From the NCBI GenBank assembly GCA_041600415.1, contig JBFIKF010000001.1, positions 372,001 through 436,000 of the forward strand: a stretch of 64,000 nt of DNA. Direction: 5' to 3'. Numbering within the stretch: the first letter of the stretch is position 1; each line of letters opens with the position of its first letter. Source of the DNA: JBFJKD01 sp041600415 (GTDB lineage Bacteria; Pseudomonadota; Gammaproteobacteria; Pseudomonadales; Porticoccaceae). The notes beneath the pieces were generated by a model, which did no database searches, had not been told where the DNA came from, and saw nothing but the letters and a program-made list of their open reading frames with translations. Of the stretch, positions 1 through 8,988 are shown in pieces. The translations under genes and the position numbers were made by a program.

Positions 1-2
1 TC

Positions 3-656
3 GATGTTACTGGCGCGGGCGACACGGTGATCGCGGTTCTGGCGGCAGCGATCGCAGCGGGATCGCCATTGCACGAGGCGGTTGCGTTGGCCAACATAGC
101 GGCCGGGGTTGTGGTGGGTAAACTGGGGACAGCAACCGTGAGCGCGCCGGAATTACGCCGCGCGGTGCAACGGGAGCAAGGGTCCGAGCGCGGCGTGGTT
201 AACCACGAACAACTGCTGGTGGATATCGCCGATGCCCGTGCCCACGGCGAAAAAATTGTTTTCACCAATGGTTGTTTCGATATTTTGCACGCCGGTCACG
301 TGGGTTATCTCGAGCAGGCGCGCAAACTGGGCGATCGCTTGATTGTTGCGGTCAACAGCGATGAATCGGTTACCCGGTTAAAGGGCCCTGGTCGCCCCAT
401 CAACAGCGAGGGGCGACGCATGGCCGTGCTGGCGGGTCTCGAAGCGGTTGACTGGGTTATCGCGTTTTCCGAGGACACACCTGAGCCGTTACTGGAAAGC
501 CTTAAACCGGATATTCTGGTCAAGGGTGGCGACTACACGAGGGAGCAGGTGGTCGGCTGGCAAATCGTCGAATGCTATGGGGGCGCGGTACAGGTCCTGG
601 ATTTTCTTGACGATTGCTCCACCAGCGCGATTGTGGAGAAAATCCAACAGAAATAG
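3..656 (+). CDS. hldE: Bifunctional heptose-7-phosphate kinase / heptose-1-phosphate adenylyltransferase, 3' part
   Basis: HldE makes ADP-heptose for the LPS inner core in the cytoplasm. The reading frame is open from base 3, so the gene is cut by the window edge. About 217 codons are visible. The first residues include GAGD, the catalytic-base motif of the PfkB/ribokinase sugar-kinase domain. From about residue 87 the nucleotidyltransferase motif [12 protein letters not shown] starts the adenylyltransferase domain, and the usual C-terminal end STSAIVEKI is present. An internal GTG at 27 is not the true start. waaA, another LPS core gene, lies 2.8 kb downstream. Family assignment is firm; only the N-terminal kinase half is missing. 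Confidence 0.95.
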   Translation, partial: DVTGAGDTVIAVLAAAIAAGSPLHEAVALANIAAGVVVGKLGTATVSAPELRRAVQREQGSERGVVNHEQLLVDIADARAHGEKIVFTNGCFDILHAGHVGYLEQARKLGDRLIVAVNSDESVTRLKGPGRPINSEGRRMAVLAGLEAVDWVIAFSEDTPEPLLESLKPDILVKGGDYTREQVVGWQIVECYGGAVQVLDFLDDCSTSAIVEKIQQK

Positions 657-732
657 CGATCGATATATTTGTAAGCGGGTTTTTAAACACGCAGATTTTG
701 TGTAGCTGGCTGCCACTGCCAATAAATTTTTC

Positions 733-1320
733 CTAATGAACCTTGCCGCGTGTTACTTGCGCGATGTGTTGCATGGCGCTGTCGGTGCGTTCCTCAACCG
801 AGCCGCGCAGTTCGATCAGCTTGACCCCCAGATTGCGCGCCAGCTTGACGATCATGTCTTCGATATCGGCGCGGTGCTGTTCGGAGTGCGGCCGTTTGCC
901 ATCCAGTTGCAGAGCGATTTCCACGGGCAGGAAAAATAGTAAATCAAACTGACCCAAATACCAGGGCAACAATTGTTCAATTGCCGCCTTAAGGTGTGGG
1001 TTTTTGGGTCCCTCGGTATGCAGATAGGCGGCGTAATCGAGTAGCGTGCGATCGTAGATCATCAGTTGATTACGGGGTTGTTCCAGGCGTCGCAGGTGCT
1101 CACCAAGCAACAGATAATAAATATGGTCCGCGCCGAGTGGAGGTTGGGTCCGGCCCAGCAGGGGGCGCAACACATCGATGGGTTCCACCAACGTCCGGAC
1201 CTGCACGCCCTCGGCCCGCAGAGTGTCGCCAAGCGTTGTGGCGAGGGTGGACTTACCGGAGCAATGACTACCGGATATGCCAATCCGCCACGCGTCCTTT
1301 TTAAGGGTTTCCCTGGTCAT
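733..1320 (-). CDS. P-loop ATPase / small-molecule kinase-like protein (AAA_28/NadR-like)
   Basis: A 195-residue cytoplasmic protein with a clear Walker A motif, GSHCSGKST, near residue 18. The later DRTLLDYAAYL segment resembles the Asp-Arg motif of nucleoside-kinase-like P-loop folds. This looks like the AAA_28 group that includes the NadR ribosylnicotinamide kinase domain, but no NadR HTH or adenylyltransferase domain is present, so the substrate is unknown. The ATG at 1320 overlaps the TGA of the upstream aldo/keto reductase as ATGA, so the genes are probably translationally coupled. The frame extends upstream to 1581, but that part lies inside the reductase gene and is not protein-like. 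It is the last gene of a three-gene minus-strand operon between hldE and waaA. Confidence 0.75.
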   Translation of the reverse strand: MTRETLKKDAWRIGISGSHCSGKSTLATTLGDTLRAEGVQVRTLVEPIDVLRPLLGRTQPPLGADHIYYLLLGEHLRRLEQPRNQLMIYDRTLLDYAAYLHTEGPKNPHLKAAIEQLLPWYLGQFDLLFFLPVEIALQLDGKRPHSEQHRADIEDMIVKLARNLGVKLIELRGSVEERTDSAMQHIAQVTRGKVH

Positions 1321-2138
1321 AACCTGTGCGCTGACAGGGCGCGGCTTAACGCCTCGACGTTGTGCCGTAAATGCTCGGGATTCAGGGTGCCGACGATAGC
1401 GCTTGTTACGCCCGCCCGCGCGAACAGGTGCTGGAACGTTTGCGCGACGGCATCCGAGTTGGCAGAGCTGGAGGTGTTGACGAGATGTCCGCTGGCGAGG
1501 GCTTTTTTGATTACCACTCCCTTGCGATGGCGTGCGCAATAATCGATCACCGGTTCCTGATCCCGCTCCCGCAGGTTCCATGTCACCATTACCAGGTCGC
1601 TTTGCTGTGCCGCCAGCAGTCCTCCTGGCACGGTTTTGGTGGACATCCCATAAGCGCGAATTTTTCCCGTCCGTTTCAGTTCCGCCAGGGCCTCCAGCGT
1701 ACCGTGGTGGCGAATAATGTCTTCGTCCGCGCCGTTGGAATGTACCAGTACGATATCGAGCACATCCCGTTGCAGGCGGCGCAGGCTGCGCTCCACGCTA
1801 AATCGAGTATGTTCAACGGTAAAATCAAACTGCGACTGGCCGTCGACGAACTCCTCTCCCACCTTGGTGCACAGCAACCAGTGATGACGTTGATGTTTTA
1901 GCGGCCCCTGAAGTAGTTCGCCAAGACGGGTCTCGCTGCTGCCGTAGGCGGGCGCGGTGTCGAGCAGATTAATACCCAGATCCTGTGCCAGCGCTAATAA
2001 CTGGGCGGCCGCCTGATCACTGGGCAAGGCAAAATCGCTGGGATACTTTACCCCCTGATTACGGCCCAGCTTGACCGTGCCGAGTCCCAATGTGCTGACG
2101 GCGATACCCGTCGCGCCAAGTTCTCGTTGGGGAATCAA
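1317..2138 (-). CDS. Aldo/keto reductase
   Basis: NAD(P)H-dependent oxidoreductase of the aldo/keto reductase superfamily, substrate unknown. The protein opens with RELGATGIAVSTLGLGT, typical of the first beta strand of the barrel, followed by NLLDTAPAYGSSETRLG with the catalytic Asp and Tyr. I prefer the TTG at 2138: it gives a family-typical N terminus (IPQRELG), has GGAG seven bases upstream, and overlaps the upstream stop as TTGA. A GTG at 2165 in the same frame would add nine residues but has no ribosome binding site. At about 273 residues it is somewhat short for the family, with no internal break seen. It sits between an FAD oxidoreductase and a P-loop kinase-like gene. Confidence 0.85.
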   Translation of the reverse strand: MIPQRELGATGIAVSTLGLGTVKLGRNQGVKYPSDFALPSDQAAAQLLALAQDLGINLLDTAPAYGSSETRLGELLQGPLKHQRHHWLLCTKVGEEFVDGQSQFDFTVEHTRFSVERSLRRLQRDVLDIVLVHSNGADEDIIRHHGTLEALAELKRTGKIRAYGMSTKTVPGGLLAAQQSDLVMVTWNLRERDQEPVIDYCARHRKGVVIKKALASGHLVNTSSSANSDAVAQTFQHLFARAGVTSAIVGTLNPEHLRHNVEALSRALSAHRL

Positions 2139-3358
2139 CGGGGATCTCCAAACGCCTGTTGCCACGGTGTGGTGGCCAGTGGCGGCGCGGCCAGTGGCAG
2201 GTCTACCGGGGCCAGTCCCGATCCAGTACAGCCTTTATCCGCCAAAAGTTTTAGCACCTGATCCGCAAGATTGGGCGCCAGCGTCATTTTGGTGGGCCAG
2301 GCGGCGATCACGTTCGCGCAATCGTTGACCCAGCGGGCGAAGGCCTGATCCGGGCGCGCAAAATTGCGTTGTAACGGTTCCGCGCGATCTACTTTGAGGG
2401 TTGCCCACTGCGCGCCGCCAAGGTCGACCCACGGCATTAATTCCGCCAGTTCTCGTTGCGCATGGGCGATCAGTTCGCTGGCGTTTTGCTGGGCGCCACG
2501 CTCCGCGAGGCTGCCCCCGAGGTACCAGACCTGACTACCGTCGCCACAGGGGTGGCTTGAAATCGTGAGTCGCGGCACACTCTCCACCCCCAGGCAATGA
2601 CCATAAAAGCTGTGTGGATGCTGGTGCCTGACCATCACCTGCTGCAACGGGCGGCGTTGCATGCGCGGCTGTGCGGCACCGAGGTCGGCGAGCAGTTCGG
2701 CATTGCCCTGCCCGGCGCATAGGACAAACGCGCCCGCCTGCAACTGCAGCGGCCGGTCCCCATCGTTCAGGTTCAGTCCTGTGTCGCCATTGGCGAATTG
2801 CGCCCAGGTGGCCTGTTGCCAGTTCAGCAAAAAAATGCGTTCGCGATAGTTGTCCGCCAGCGCCCCAACGACAGAGGGCACGTCGAGCACAATATCCACC
2901 AACCTGTACAGATTGCCTTTGAACCGGGGCTCCTGAAAAAGCGCAGGTCGTGCGGCGGCGGACACCCGTTCAACACGCCCGCGGGTCGCTTTACTGCCGA
3001 GAAAGGTCGCCATGCGAGACGTGACGCTGGCGCTGGACCACAGAAAAAAATGATCACTGAGCATCCGCGCTGCGCGCAAATCCACATCACCCTGCCCGGA
3101 CAGGCATTGGCGCCAGTGCTCGGGCATATCCGCAACCGCCTGGGAGGCGCCGCTTAACGCGCCTCCCAGGGTGTATTTGATGCCGCCGTGAATCATACCC
3201 TGGCTGGCTATGGTCTGTTCGCTACCCAGAGCTTTGTGTTCCAGTAATACGGTGTTGTGCCCAGCTCTGCACAGGCGATTGAGCAGCCACAGCCCCGCCA
3301 CGCCCCCGCCAATAATGGCGATGTCGACACAAACAGTTGGGCGCTGGTGATCGGGCAT
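2135..3358 (-). CDS. FAD-dependent oxidoreductase (DAO / glycerol-3-phosphate dehydrogenase-like)
   Basis: A 407-residue flavoprotein. The N terminus has the dinucleotide-binding fingerprint IIGGGVAGLWLLNRL, then an acidic residue ending the second strand (VLLEHK), and SQGMIHGGIKY, which resembles the FAD-contact region of DAO-family enzymes. The electron donor is unknown; family members oxidise amines, sarcosine or glycerol phosphate. The ATG at 3358 is preferred over a GTG at 3379, which adds seven residues with no clear benefit. It is the first gene of the minus-strand operon and diverges from waaA, so the operon promoter should lie in the roughly 100 bp between 3358 and 3462. Confidence 0.82.
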   Translation of the reverse strand: MPDHQRPTVCVDIAIIGGGVAGLWLLNRLCRAGHNTVLLEHKALGSEQTIASQGMIHGGIKYTLGGALSGASQAVADMPEHWRQCLSGQGDVDLRAARMLSDHFFLWSSASVTSRMATFLGSKATRGRVERVSAAARPALFQEPRFKGNLYRLVDIVLDVPSVVGALADNYRERIFLLNWQQATWAQFANGDTGLNLNDGDRPLQLQAGAFVLCAGQGNAELLADLGAAQPRMQRRPLQQVMVRHQHPHSFYGHCLGVESVPRLTISSHPCGDGSQVWYLGGSLAERGAQQNASELIAHAQRELAELMPWVDLGGAQWATLKVDRAEPLQRNFARPDQAFARWVNDCANVIAAWPTKMTLAPNLADQVLKLLADKGCTGSGLAPVDLPLAAPPLATTPWQQAFGDPR

Positions 3359-3461
3359 AACAATTCTCACGCGTGGCACGGTAGTATACCGGGTTTGCGG
3401 CGCTGTTTTACGGTGCCGACCCGGAGTCGCGGCCCTGTCGCGAGAAAAAAAAGGAGCAATT

Positions 3462-4742
3462 TTGGCGCGTTTTTTTTACAGCCTGTTGTTTTATCTGATT
3501 ACCCCGTTAGTGCTGCTGCGCCTGTTGTGGCGGGCGCGCAAAGCGCCGGCGTACGCGCGCCGCTGGCGCGAGCGTTTTGGCTGGGTGCCGCGAGTGGCCG
3601 GAGGTAAACAGGTGATCTGGGTACACGCCGTTTCGGTGGGGGAGACGGTTGCCGCAGGACCGTTGATCAACAAGTTATTGCAACGCTATCCGCACGCGGT
3701 GGTGGCGGTCACCACCATGACACCGACCGGTTCGGAACGGGTGGCGGCGCTGTTTGGTTCCCGTGTCTACCACGCTTACGCGCCCTACGATTTACCACTG
3801 GCGTGGCGCAGTTTTTTGCGTCGCGTTGCGCCGAGCCTGTTGATTATCATGGAAACGGAGCTGTGGCCCAATATGATTCACACGTGTACTAAACGGGCGA
3901 TTCCGGTGGTGGTGGCCAATGCTCGGTTGTCGGAAAAATCTGCACAAGGCTATAAAAAGGGGGGGTCGCTCACCCGGACTATGTTGCGCTCTCTGACAGT
4001 GGTGGCCGCGCAAAATAATACCGACGGCGAGCGCTTTGTGCGCCTGGGTGTAGCGTCATCGGCGGTGCGGGTCACTGGCAATTTAAAGTTCGACGTGGAG
4101 CTCGACACCTCGCTGCGGCAGCGGGCGCTGGCATTGCGCGAGCAATGGCGGGGCTCGTCGCACCGCCCGGTGTGGCTGGCAGCAAGTACTCACCGCGGCG
4201 AAGACGAGCTGATACTGGATGCGTTTGCGCGTATCCGCACGCAACAGCCACAACTGTTGCTGGTACTGGTGCCGCGCCATCCGGAGCGATTTGATGAAGT
4301 CGCCACCCTGTGTGCAACGCGGCAATACCGGGTGTGCCGGCGCAGCGCGGGGGCAGTGCCGACGGCCGACGATGAGGTGTTGCTCGGCGATACGATGGGT
4401 GAGTTGGTGTCGTTTTTCGGCGCCTGCGATCTGACCTTTGTGGGTGGAAGTTTGCTGCCCATCGGTGGACACAATCTGATCGAGCCAGCGGCCTGGGGAA
4501 TTCCGGTGCTGACCGGACCGCAGTTATTTAATTTTGCGGAGGTGGCGCGGGTGTTACAGGACGCGGATGCGCTGGCAATATGTCATAACGCCCAACAGAT
4601 TGCACAACGGGTTATGGAATTGCTGGATGATCCCGATGCCATGGCGCGCATGGGACAGGCGGCCATGGGTGTGGTTGCCGCCAATCGCGGCGCGCTAAAC
4701 AAAACCCTGACTATTGTTGATGGGCTGCTGGCGCCGCGCTAG
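3462..4742 (+). CDS. waaA: 3-deoxy-D-manno-octulosonic acid (Kdo) transferase
   Basis: WaaA adds Kdo residues from CMP-Kdo to lipid IVA at the inner face of the inner membrane. The protein has 426 residues, normal for the family. A hydrophobic anchor at the N terminus (FYSLLFYLITPLVLLRLLW) is followed by IWVHAVSVGET and TTMTPTGSERV. The C-terminal glycosyltransferase half carries GGSLLPIGGHNLIEPAAWG, typical of WaaA. The start is TTG with AAGGAG at 3451-3456, five bases upstream. The last 32 bp overlap the 3' end of the convergent tolC gene. Confidence 0.95.
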   Translation: MARFFYSLLFYLITPLVLLRLLWRARKAPAYARRWRERFGWVPRVAGGKQVIWVHAVSVGETVAAGPLINKLLQRYPHAVVAVTTMTPTGSERVAALFGSRVYHAYAPYDLPLAWRSFLRRVAPSLLIIMETELWPNMIHTCTKRAIPVVVANARLSEKSAQGYKKGGSLTRTMLRSLTVVAAQNNTDGERFVRLGVASSAVRVTGNLKFDVELDTSLRQRALALREQWRGSSHRPVWLAASTHRGEDELILDAFARIRTQQPQLLLVLVPRHPERFDEVATLCATRQYRVCRRSAGAVPTADDEVLLGDTMGELVSFFGACDLTFVGGSLLPIGGHNLIEPAAWGIPVLTGPQLFNFAEVARVLQDADALAICHNAQQIAQRVMELLDDPDAMARMGQAAMGVVAANRGALNKTLTIVDGLLAPR

Positions 4743-6135
4743 CTTTGCCCACCACCAGGGCGGGATCGAGCCACGCGTTGAGCTGGCCGATATCTTCCGG
4801 GCTTAGTTGGCCCGCAACTTCCTTCAGTTGCAGCATGCTGGCAATGTAGTCGTAGCGCGCATTGGCATAGTTGCGCTCCGCCTGGTGCAACGTGCGTTGT
4901 GACAATAATACGTCGACGATGTTGCGCGTGCCCACCTCGTAACCAGCCTGAGTCGCGTCGAGGGCGCTGCGGGCTGAGGTCACCGCCTGATTGCGCGCCT
5001 TGACGCGGGCCGCATCGGTCACCACTTTCAAATGCAGTGAACGGGCTTGTTGTGTGGTGTTGCGGGTGCTGTACTGGTACTGCTCTTCGGCGGCAATAAA
5101 CTGCTGATGGGCCTGGCGGCGTTGCGCGCTGATCAGGCCACCGCTAAACAGCGGCGCATCAACTCGTACGGATAGCACCGTGGGTTCGTTGTCCGCAAAA
5201 AAAGGTTCATGGTTGCCGGTTGTGTCGCGGGTAAATACGCCGTCTGTGTGACTGTTGGTGTAGGACAAATTGGCGCTGACCCTGGGCAGATGCTCCGCTT
5301 TAGTGGCTTTGGCATTCTGCTCAGCGGAGGCCATGCGGTATTGGGCCACTCGCAGGGCGAAGTTGTTGCCGCGGGCAAATTGCACCCAGGCTTCCGGGTC
5401 CCGTGGTTCCGGTTCCACCACTGGAAAGCCAGTGGAGAGCCCCGCCAGCTTCTGATGCGGTTGCCCGGTCAGCACCTCCAGGCTTTCGAAGGCGATATCC
5501 AGGGCGCTGGCGGCTTCCAGCGCATTAACCGCTGCTTCATCGTAGACCGCCTGGGCTTCGTGCACGTCGGTGACGGGCAGGAGGCCCACCTCAAAACGCT
5601 CTTTGGTTTGCTCGAGCTGGCGCCCAATCGCCCGCTGTTCGGCCCGTGCTGAGCGCAGGTCCTCGCTGGCCCGCAGCGCGCCAAAGTAGGCATCCGCGAC
5701 CCGCAGAATTAATTGTTGTTGTTCAGACGCAAACTGTGCCGCCGCTTCTCGATTCAGTGCCTGGCCCTGTTTAAACGTAAACCAGGCGGGCAGGTCGAAC
5801 AGAGGCTGTGACAGGGAAACCGTGTAGGTTTCGCTTTCGTCGTCGTTTTCGCCTTTATTAGACGGTCGGAATGTTTCGCTGAGCACCCGCGCGCTACTGG
5901 TGTCACCCTCGCCGTCGGCGTATTCCGCCGAGGCGTTGATCTGCGGTAACAAGCCCGCGCGGGCGATGGGCAATGCCTCCTGGCCAGCGCGGTAGGTGGC
6001 TCGCGCCGCGCGCAGTTGCGGGTCATTGCCGAGGGCGAGCTGGTAAATATCCGCAAGGGAATCGGCGTTGGCACAGGTGAGCGGCGCCGTGCTTAAAACG
6101 ATCACGCAAAACGCGCGGTTGAATACGTTGTTCAT
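4711..6135 (-). CDS. tolC: TolC family outer-membrane channel protein
   Basis: Outer-membrane/periplasmic channel used by tripartite efflux pumps and type I secretion. The 474-residue protein begins with a signal peptide (MNNVFNRAFCVIVLSTAPL, cut probable after ANA). It contains the two OEP repeats expected of TolC, with typical helical segments such as LADIYQLALGNDPQLRAARA near the mature N terminus and the QAGYEVGTRNIVDVLLSQ region in the second half. The frame is open further upstream, to 6366, but the ATG at 6135 gives the signal peptide. It diverges from nudF, as in E. coli tolC-nudF, and its 3' end overlaps waaA by 32 bp. Confidence 0.93.
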   Translation of the reverse strand: MNNVFNRAFCVIVLSTAPLTCANADSLADIYQLALGNDPQLRAARATYRAGQEALPIARAGLLPQINASAEYADGEGDTSSARVLSETFRPSNKGENDDESETYTVSLSQPLFDLPAWFTFKQGQALNREAAAQFASEQQQLILRVADAYFGALRASEDLRSARAEQRAIGRQLEQTKERFEVGLLPVTDVHEAQAVYDEAAVNALEAASALDIAFESLEVLTGQPHQKLAGLSTGFPVVEPEPRDPEAWVQFARGNNFALRVAQYRMASAEQNAKATKAEHLPRVSANLSYTNSHTDGVFTRDTTGNHEPFFADNEPTVLSVRVDAPLFSGGLISAQRRQAHQQFIAAEEQYQYSTRNTTQQARSLHLKVVTDAARVKARNQAVTSARSALDATQAGYEVGTRNIVDVLLSQRTLHQAERNYANARYDYIASMLQLKEVAGQLSPEDIGQLNAWLDPALVVGKASAAPAAHQQ

Positions 6136-6315
6136 GGATTGTTCCGTTATGTAGCCGGTGGTAAAGCGCGGCAGGGCCGTTCGCGAGCGTATATGACGCA
6201 AGTCTAGCAGATCACCGCCCGCTGCGGCATTTAGGTGGACAGCAATTTGCCTGCCCGCTAGAGTGCAGACAGGCTGGTTCAACCGGCGCGATGGAGCAGG
6301 GTCGAGAGTGTAGCG

Positions 6316-6951
6316 ATGAGTGACGATAATACGGTGCAGTACGGAATCGGGGACTACCGGGTTCACGACCTGCAGGAACTGTATCGGGGATTTTTCACTT
6401 TACAGCGCGCCCGCTTGCAGCATCGCCTGTTTGCCGGGGGTTGGGGTGGAGATATTACGCGGGAAGTGTTGCGGCGCGAGCCGGCGGTAGGGGTGCTCCT
6501 GTACGACCCCGCGCATCAGCTGGTGGGACTGGTGGAGCAGTTTCGGGTCGGTGCTCTGGACAGACCCGCTGGACCCTGGCTGCTGGAAGTTGTCGCAGGC
6601 ATTGTCGATCCCGGTGAGGAACCGGAACAGGTAGCCCAACGGGAGCTGCGAGAAGAGGCTGGAATAGAAGAGGTTAGCCTGCATTCGATCTGTGACTATT
6701 TCGTCAGTCCCGGTGGCAGTAACGAGCATATGACGTTATTTTGCGGTGTAACCAGTCTGGCTGGCAAAGGCGGTATCTACGGCCTGCCGGGGGATGGGGA
6801 AGATATTCGCTTTCACGTGCTCAAGGAGGCGACGGCATTTGCCGCGTTAGCGGATGGGCGCTGCGACAACGCGGCCACCATTATCTGTTTGCAGTGGTTG
6901 CAGTTGCACCGGGAACACTTGCACAGTGACGAGCTTAGCAACCTGGGGTGA
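6316..6951 (+). CDS. nudF: ADP-ribose diphosphatase (Nudix hydrolase)
   Basis: Hydrolyses ADP-ribose to AMP and ribose 5-phosphate in the cytoplasm. The 211-residue protein has a complete Nudix box, GIVDPGEEP followed by RELREEAGIE, at about residues 96-118, and the upstream EQFRVGALDRPAGPWLLEV segment typical of ADP-ribose pyrophosphatases. The ATG at 6316 fits the family start. It is the first gene of the nudF-DUF1249-cpdA-yqiA-parE run, which has the same order in E. coli. Small gaps suggest one transcript. Confidence 0.93.
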   Translation: MSDDNTVQYGIGDYRVHDLQELYRGFFTLQRARLQHRLFAGGWGGDITREVLRREPAVGVLLYDPAHQLVGLVEQFRVGALDRPAGPWLLEVVAGIVDPGEEPEQVAQRELREEAGIEEVSLHSICDYFVSPGGSNEHMTLFCGVTSLAGKGGIYGLPGDGEDIRFHVLKEATAFAALADGRCDNAATIICLQWLQLHREHLHSDELSNLG

Positions 6952-7000
6952 ACCGGTTTAACAGGCTGATCAAAATAGTGAGTAAGAAGTGGAGTCTCGA

Positions 7001-7471
7001 TTGAAGTTACGTTACAAAGTTGATCTGAAAGGGTTTATGGCCGAGTGCGCCACAAATTATATGCGGTTGCGCAAGCTGTTTCCGGCACTCGCGCAGGTGG
7101 ACTGCAGGTGTATTGGTCTGCGGACCGGAGCGGGGGACGTCGCAAAACGGGGCGAAATGGTGGTAATTACGGTACTGGAAAGAACCCGTTACACCACATT
7201 GCTCGCCATCGCCTCTCAGGGTGGGGATCGCCCCCGCTGGTGGCCGGCGCCGGTTATGCAGGTGCGGCTCTATCACGATGCGCGGCTCGCGGAGGTCGTC
7301 GCCTGGGATCGAGAATTACGGGTGTATCCGAAAAACGGGTACCCCAATGAGCGAATGCTACAGCCGGATGAAAAATATCAATGGAATCGTTATCTCGGGG
7401 AGTGGCTGGCGAACTGTATTGAACATGGTTACGCTGTAGAGCAGGACTTCCCCAGTGTAGTGACCGAATAA
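7001..7471 (+). CDS. yqiB: DUF1249 family protein (YqiB-like)
   Basis: Protein of unknown function, conserved between nudF and cpdA in gammaproteobacteria. The N terminus (CATNYMRLRKLFPAL) and the core ERTRYTTLLAIA ... VRLYHDARLAEV, then YPNERMLQPDEKYQWNRYLGEWL, match the E. coli YqiB pattern closely. I place the start at the TTG at 7001, six bases after GGAG (6991-6994), giving MKLRYKVDL and 156 residues. A GTG at 6989 would add four residues but has a poorer site. The conserved position suggests a role linked to its neighbours, but none has been shown. Confidence 0.88.
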   Translation: MKLRYKVDLKGFMAECATNYMRLRKLFPALAQVDCRCIGLRTGAGDVAKRGEMVVITVLERTRYTTLLAIASQGGDRPRWWPAPVMQVRLYHDARLAEVVAWDRELRVYPKNGYPNERMLQPDEKYQWNRYLGEWLANCIEHGYAVEQDFPSVVTE

Positions 7472-7540
7472 ACGTATTCCTGTCGCGCTGTTTGTCCCGG
7501 TACACGAGCGGTGTGCACGGGGCTGGTTGAGGAGAATAAA

Positions 7541-8332
7541 TTGCAGACCCGTACTCGGCGGATTGTCCAGATCACTGACCCGCATATCGGTGAAACCCGC
7601 GACCACACATTGGCCGGTATCCGTACCTATGAAAGTTTCAGTCAGGTACTGGCTGCAGTTGCCGCCGCGCGGGCTGCGCCGGAGATGCTGGTGGTAACCG
7701 GAGATATCGCCGCCCTGGGTACCCACAAGGCGTATCAACTGTTTACCGAACAAATCACTTTTTTCGAAATACCCTACGCCTGGCTGCCGGGTAACCACGA
7801 CGATTTTGCGGTGATGCAGGAGGGTATTCAGGCATCCCCCTACTGGCCGGTGCTGGAGCTGGGGGACTGGCGTGTGATATCCCTCAATACAGCGGTGTCC
7901 GGGCAGGTGGGCGGCCATCTGGCGGCGGAGGAATTGTCCTTTCTCGACAGCACCCTGCGACATGACGCGGACAATCCCACGGTGGTATTTATGCACCACC
8001 CGCCACTGCCCGTGGGTTGTGACTGGCTCGATAAACAGCGAATCGCCAATGCCGACGCATTGCACAGCTTGCTGGAACGGCACGCGAATGTGCGCGGCAT
8101 TTTCACTGGGCACGTACACCAGCACCGGGTTCTGCAATGGGCTGGTATACCCATTTATACGACACCTTCCACCTGTTTTCAGTTTGCCCCCAACAGCCCG
8201 CATTTTGCCCTGTCAGATGACCCTCCCGGCTATCGCTGGATCGATTTGCACGGCGATGGACGGCTGGAGACTGGTGTTGTGTATCTGCAGGATTTTCCAC
8301 AGAAAGTAGACCATCGCACCGGCGGCTATTAA
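7541..8332 (+). CDS. cpdA: 3',5'-cyclic-AMP phosphodiesterase (metallophosphoesterase)
   Basis: Hydrolyses cAMP and so limits CRP signalling. The 263-residue protein shows the class III phosphodiesterase/calcineurin motifs in order: QITDPHIG (metal-binding Asp and His), VTGDIA, PGNHDD, MHHPPLP and GHVHQH. The start is TTG at 7541, six bases after GAGGAG at 7529-7534. An earlier GTG at 7511 adds ten residues but ignores this strong site. Its position between DUF1249 and yqiA is the same as in E. coli. Confidence 0.93.
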   Translation: MQTRTRRIVQITDPHIGETRDHTLAGIRTYESFSQVLAAVAAARAAPEMLVVTGDIAALGTHKAYQLFTEQITFFEIPYAWLPGNHDDFAVMQEGIQASPYWPVLELGDWRVISLNTAVSGQVGGHLAAEELSFLDSTLRHDADNPTVVFMHHPPLPVGCDWLDKQRIANADALHSLLERHANVRGIFTGHVHQHRVLQWAGIPIYTTPSTCFQFAPNSPHFALSDDPPGYRWIDLHGDGRLETGVVYLQDFPQKVDHRTGGY

Positions 8333-8359
8333 AGGTCGCGTCCAGCGCCGCTGTGCCGC

Positions 8360-8365
8360 TATAAT
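8360..8365 (+). promoter_or_regulatory. Possible -10 element upstream of yqiA-parE
   Basis: A perfect TATAAT lies 30 bases before the yqiA start, in the short cpdA-yqiA gap. No convincing -35 hexamer is found at 16-18 bases upstream, so this may be a weak internal promoter or chance. Confidence 0.25.
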
Positions 8366-8394
8366 CGGCGCGTAGTTCGCGGCGGAAGGTGGCC

Positions 8395-8988
8395 ATGGCG
8401 TCACTGCTATATATTCACGGTTTTAACAGTTCTCCTCGGTCTCACAAGGCTATCGTTACCGGTCGCTGGCTGGCGCAGCATTATCCCGAGGTGGATTTTC
8501 TGTGCCCGCCGTTGAGCCTGTTTCCACAGGCAGCCATGACCTGTCTGGAGCGAGTGCTGAGTGAACAGGGCGCTGACGTGTATTTGCTGGGCAGCTCCAT
8601 GGGCGGGTTTTACGCCACCTGGCTGGCGCAGCGGCATGCCTGTAAGGCGGTGTTGATCAATCCTGCGGTGGCGCCCTGGCGGGGCAGGGACTATTTACTT
8701 GGCGAGCAAACCAATTATCACACCGGCGAGCGTTGCGTGTTTGAAGCGCGGCATCTCAAGGCATTGCGGGCATTTGACGTCCCGAGCCTCAAGCGTCCAG
8801 AGCGGGTCAGGGTTTTGCTGCAAACCGGTGACGAAGTGCTGGATTATCGTCTGGCTCTGGAAAAATACCGCGCTTGCGAAACGCTGGTTGAGCGCGGTGG
8901 CGACCACAGTTTTCAGAATTTCGAACAACAGCTTCCCGGCATCATGGAATTTTTCTGCGGGACCAACTATCAATCAGCACGCGGGTGA
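8395..8988 (+). CDS. yqiA: YqiA/YcfP family alpha/beta-fold esterase
   Basis: Small serine esterase of the alpha/beta hydrolase fold, 197 residues. The start region LLYIHGFNSSPRSHKA is nearly the same as E. coli YqiA. The nucleophile elbow is LLGSSMGGFYATWLA (GxSxG), and a C-terminal GGDHSFQNF supplies the catalytic His. E. coli YqiA acts on short acyl esters; the natural substrate is unknown. ATG at 8395 is preferred to the in-frame GTG at 8389. The TGA stop overlaps the parE start as TGATG, suggesting coupling. Confidence 0.92.
   Translation: MASLLYIHGFNSSPRSHKAIVTGRWLAQHYPEVDFLCPPLSLFPQAAMTCLERVLSEQGADVYLLGSSMGGFYATWLAQRHACKAVLINPAVAPWRGRDYLLGEQTNYHTGERCVFEARHLKALRAFDVPSLKRPERVRVLLQTGDEVLDYRLALEKYRACETLVERGGDHSFQNFEQQLPGIMEFFCGTNYQSARG

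Noticed and set aside
3..656. Truncated or broken hldE
   Set aside because: The frame is open from the window edge; the missing N-terminal part lies outside the window.
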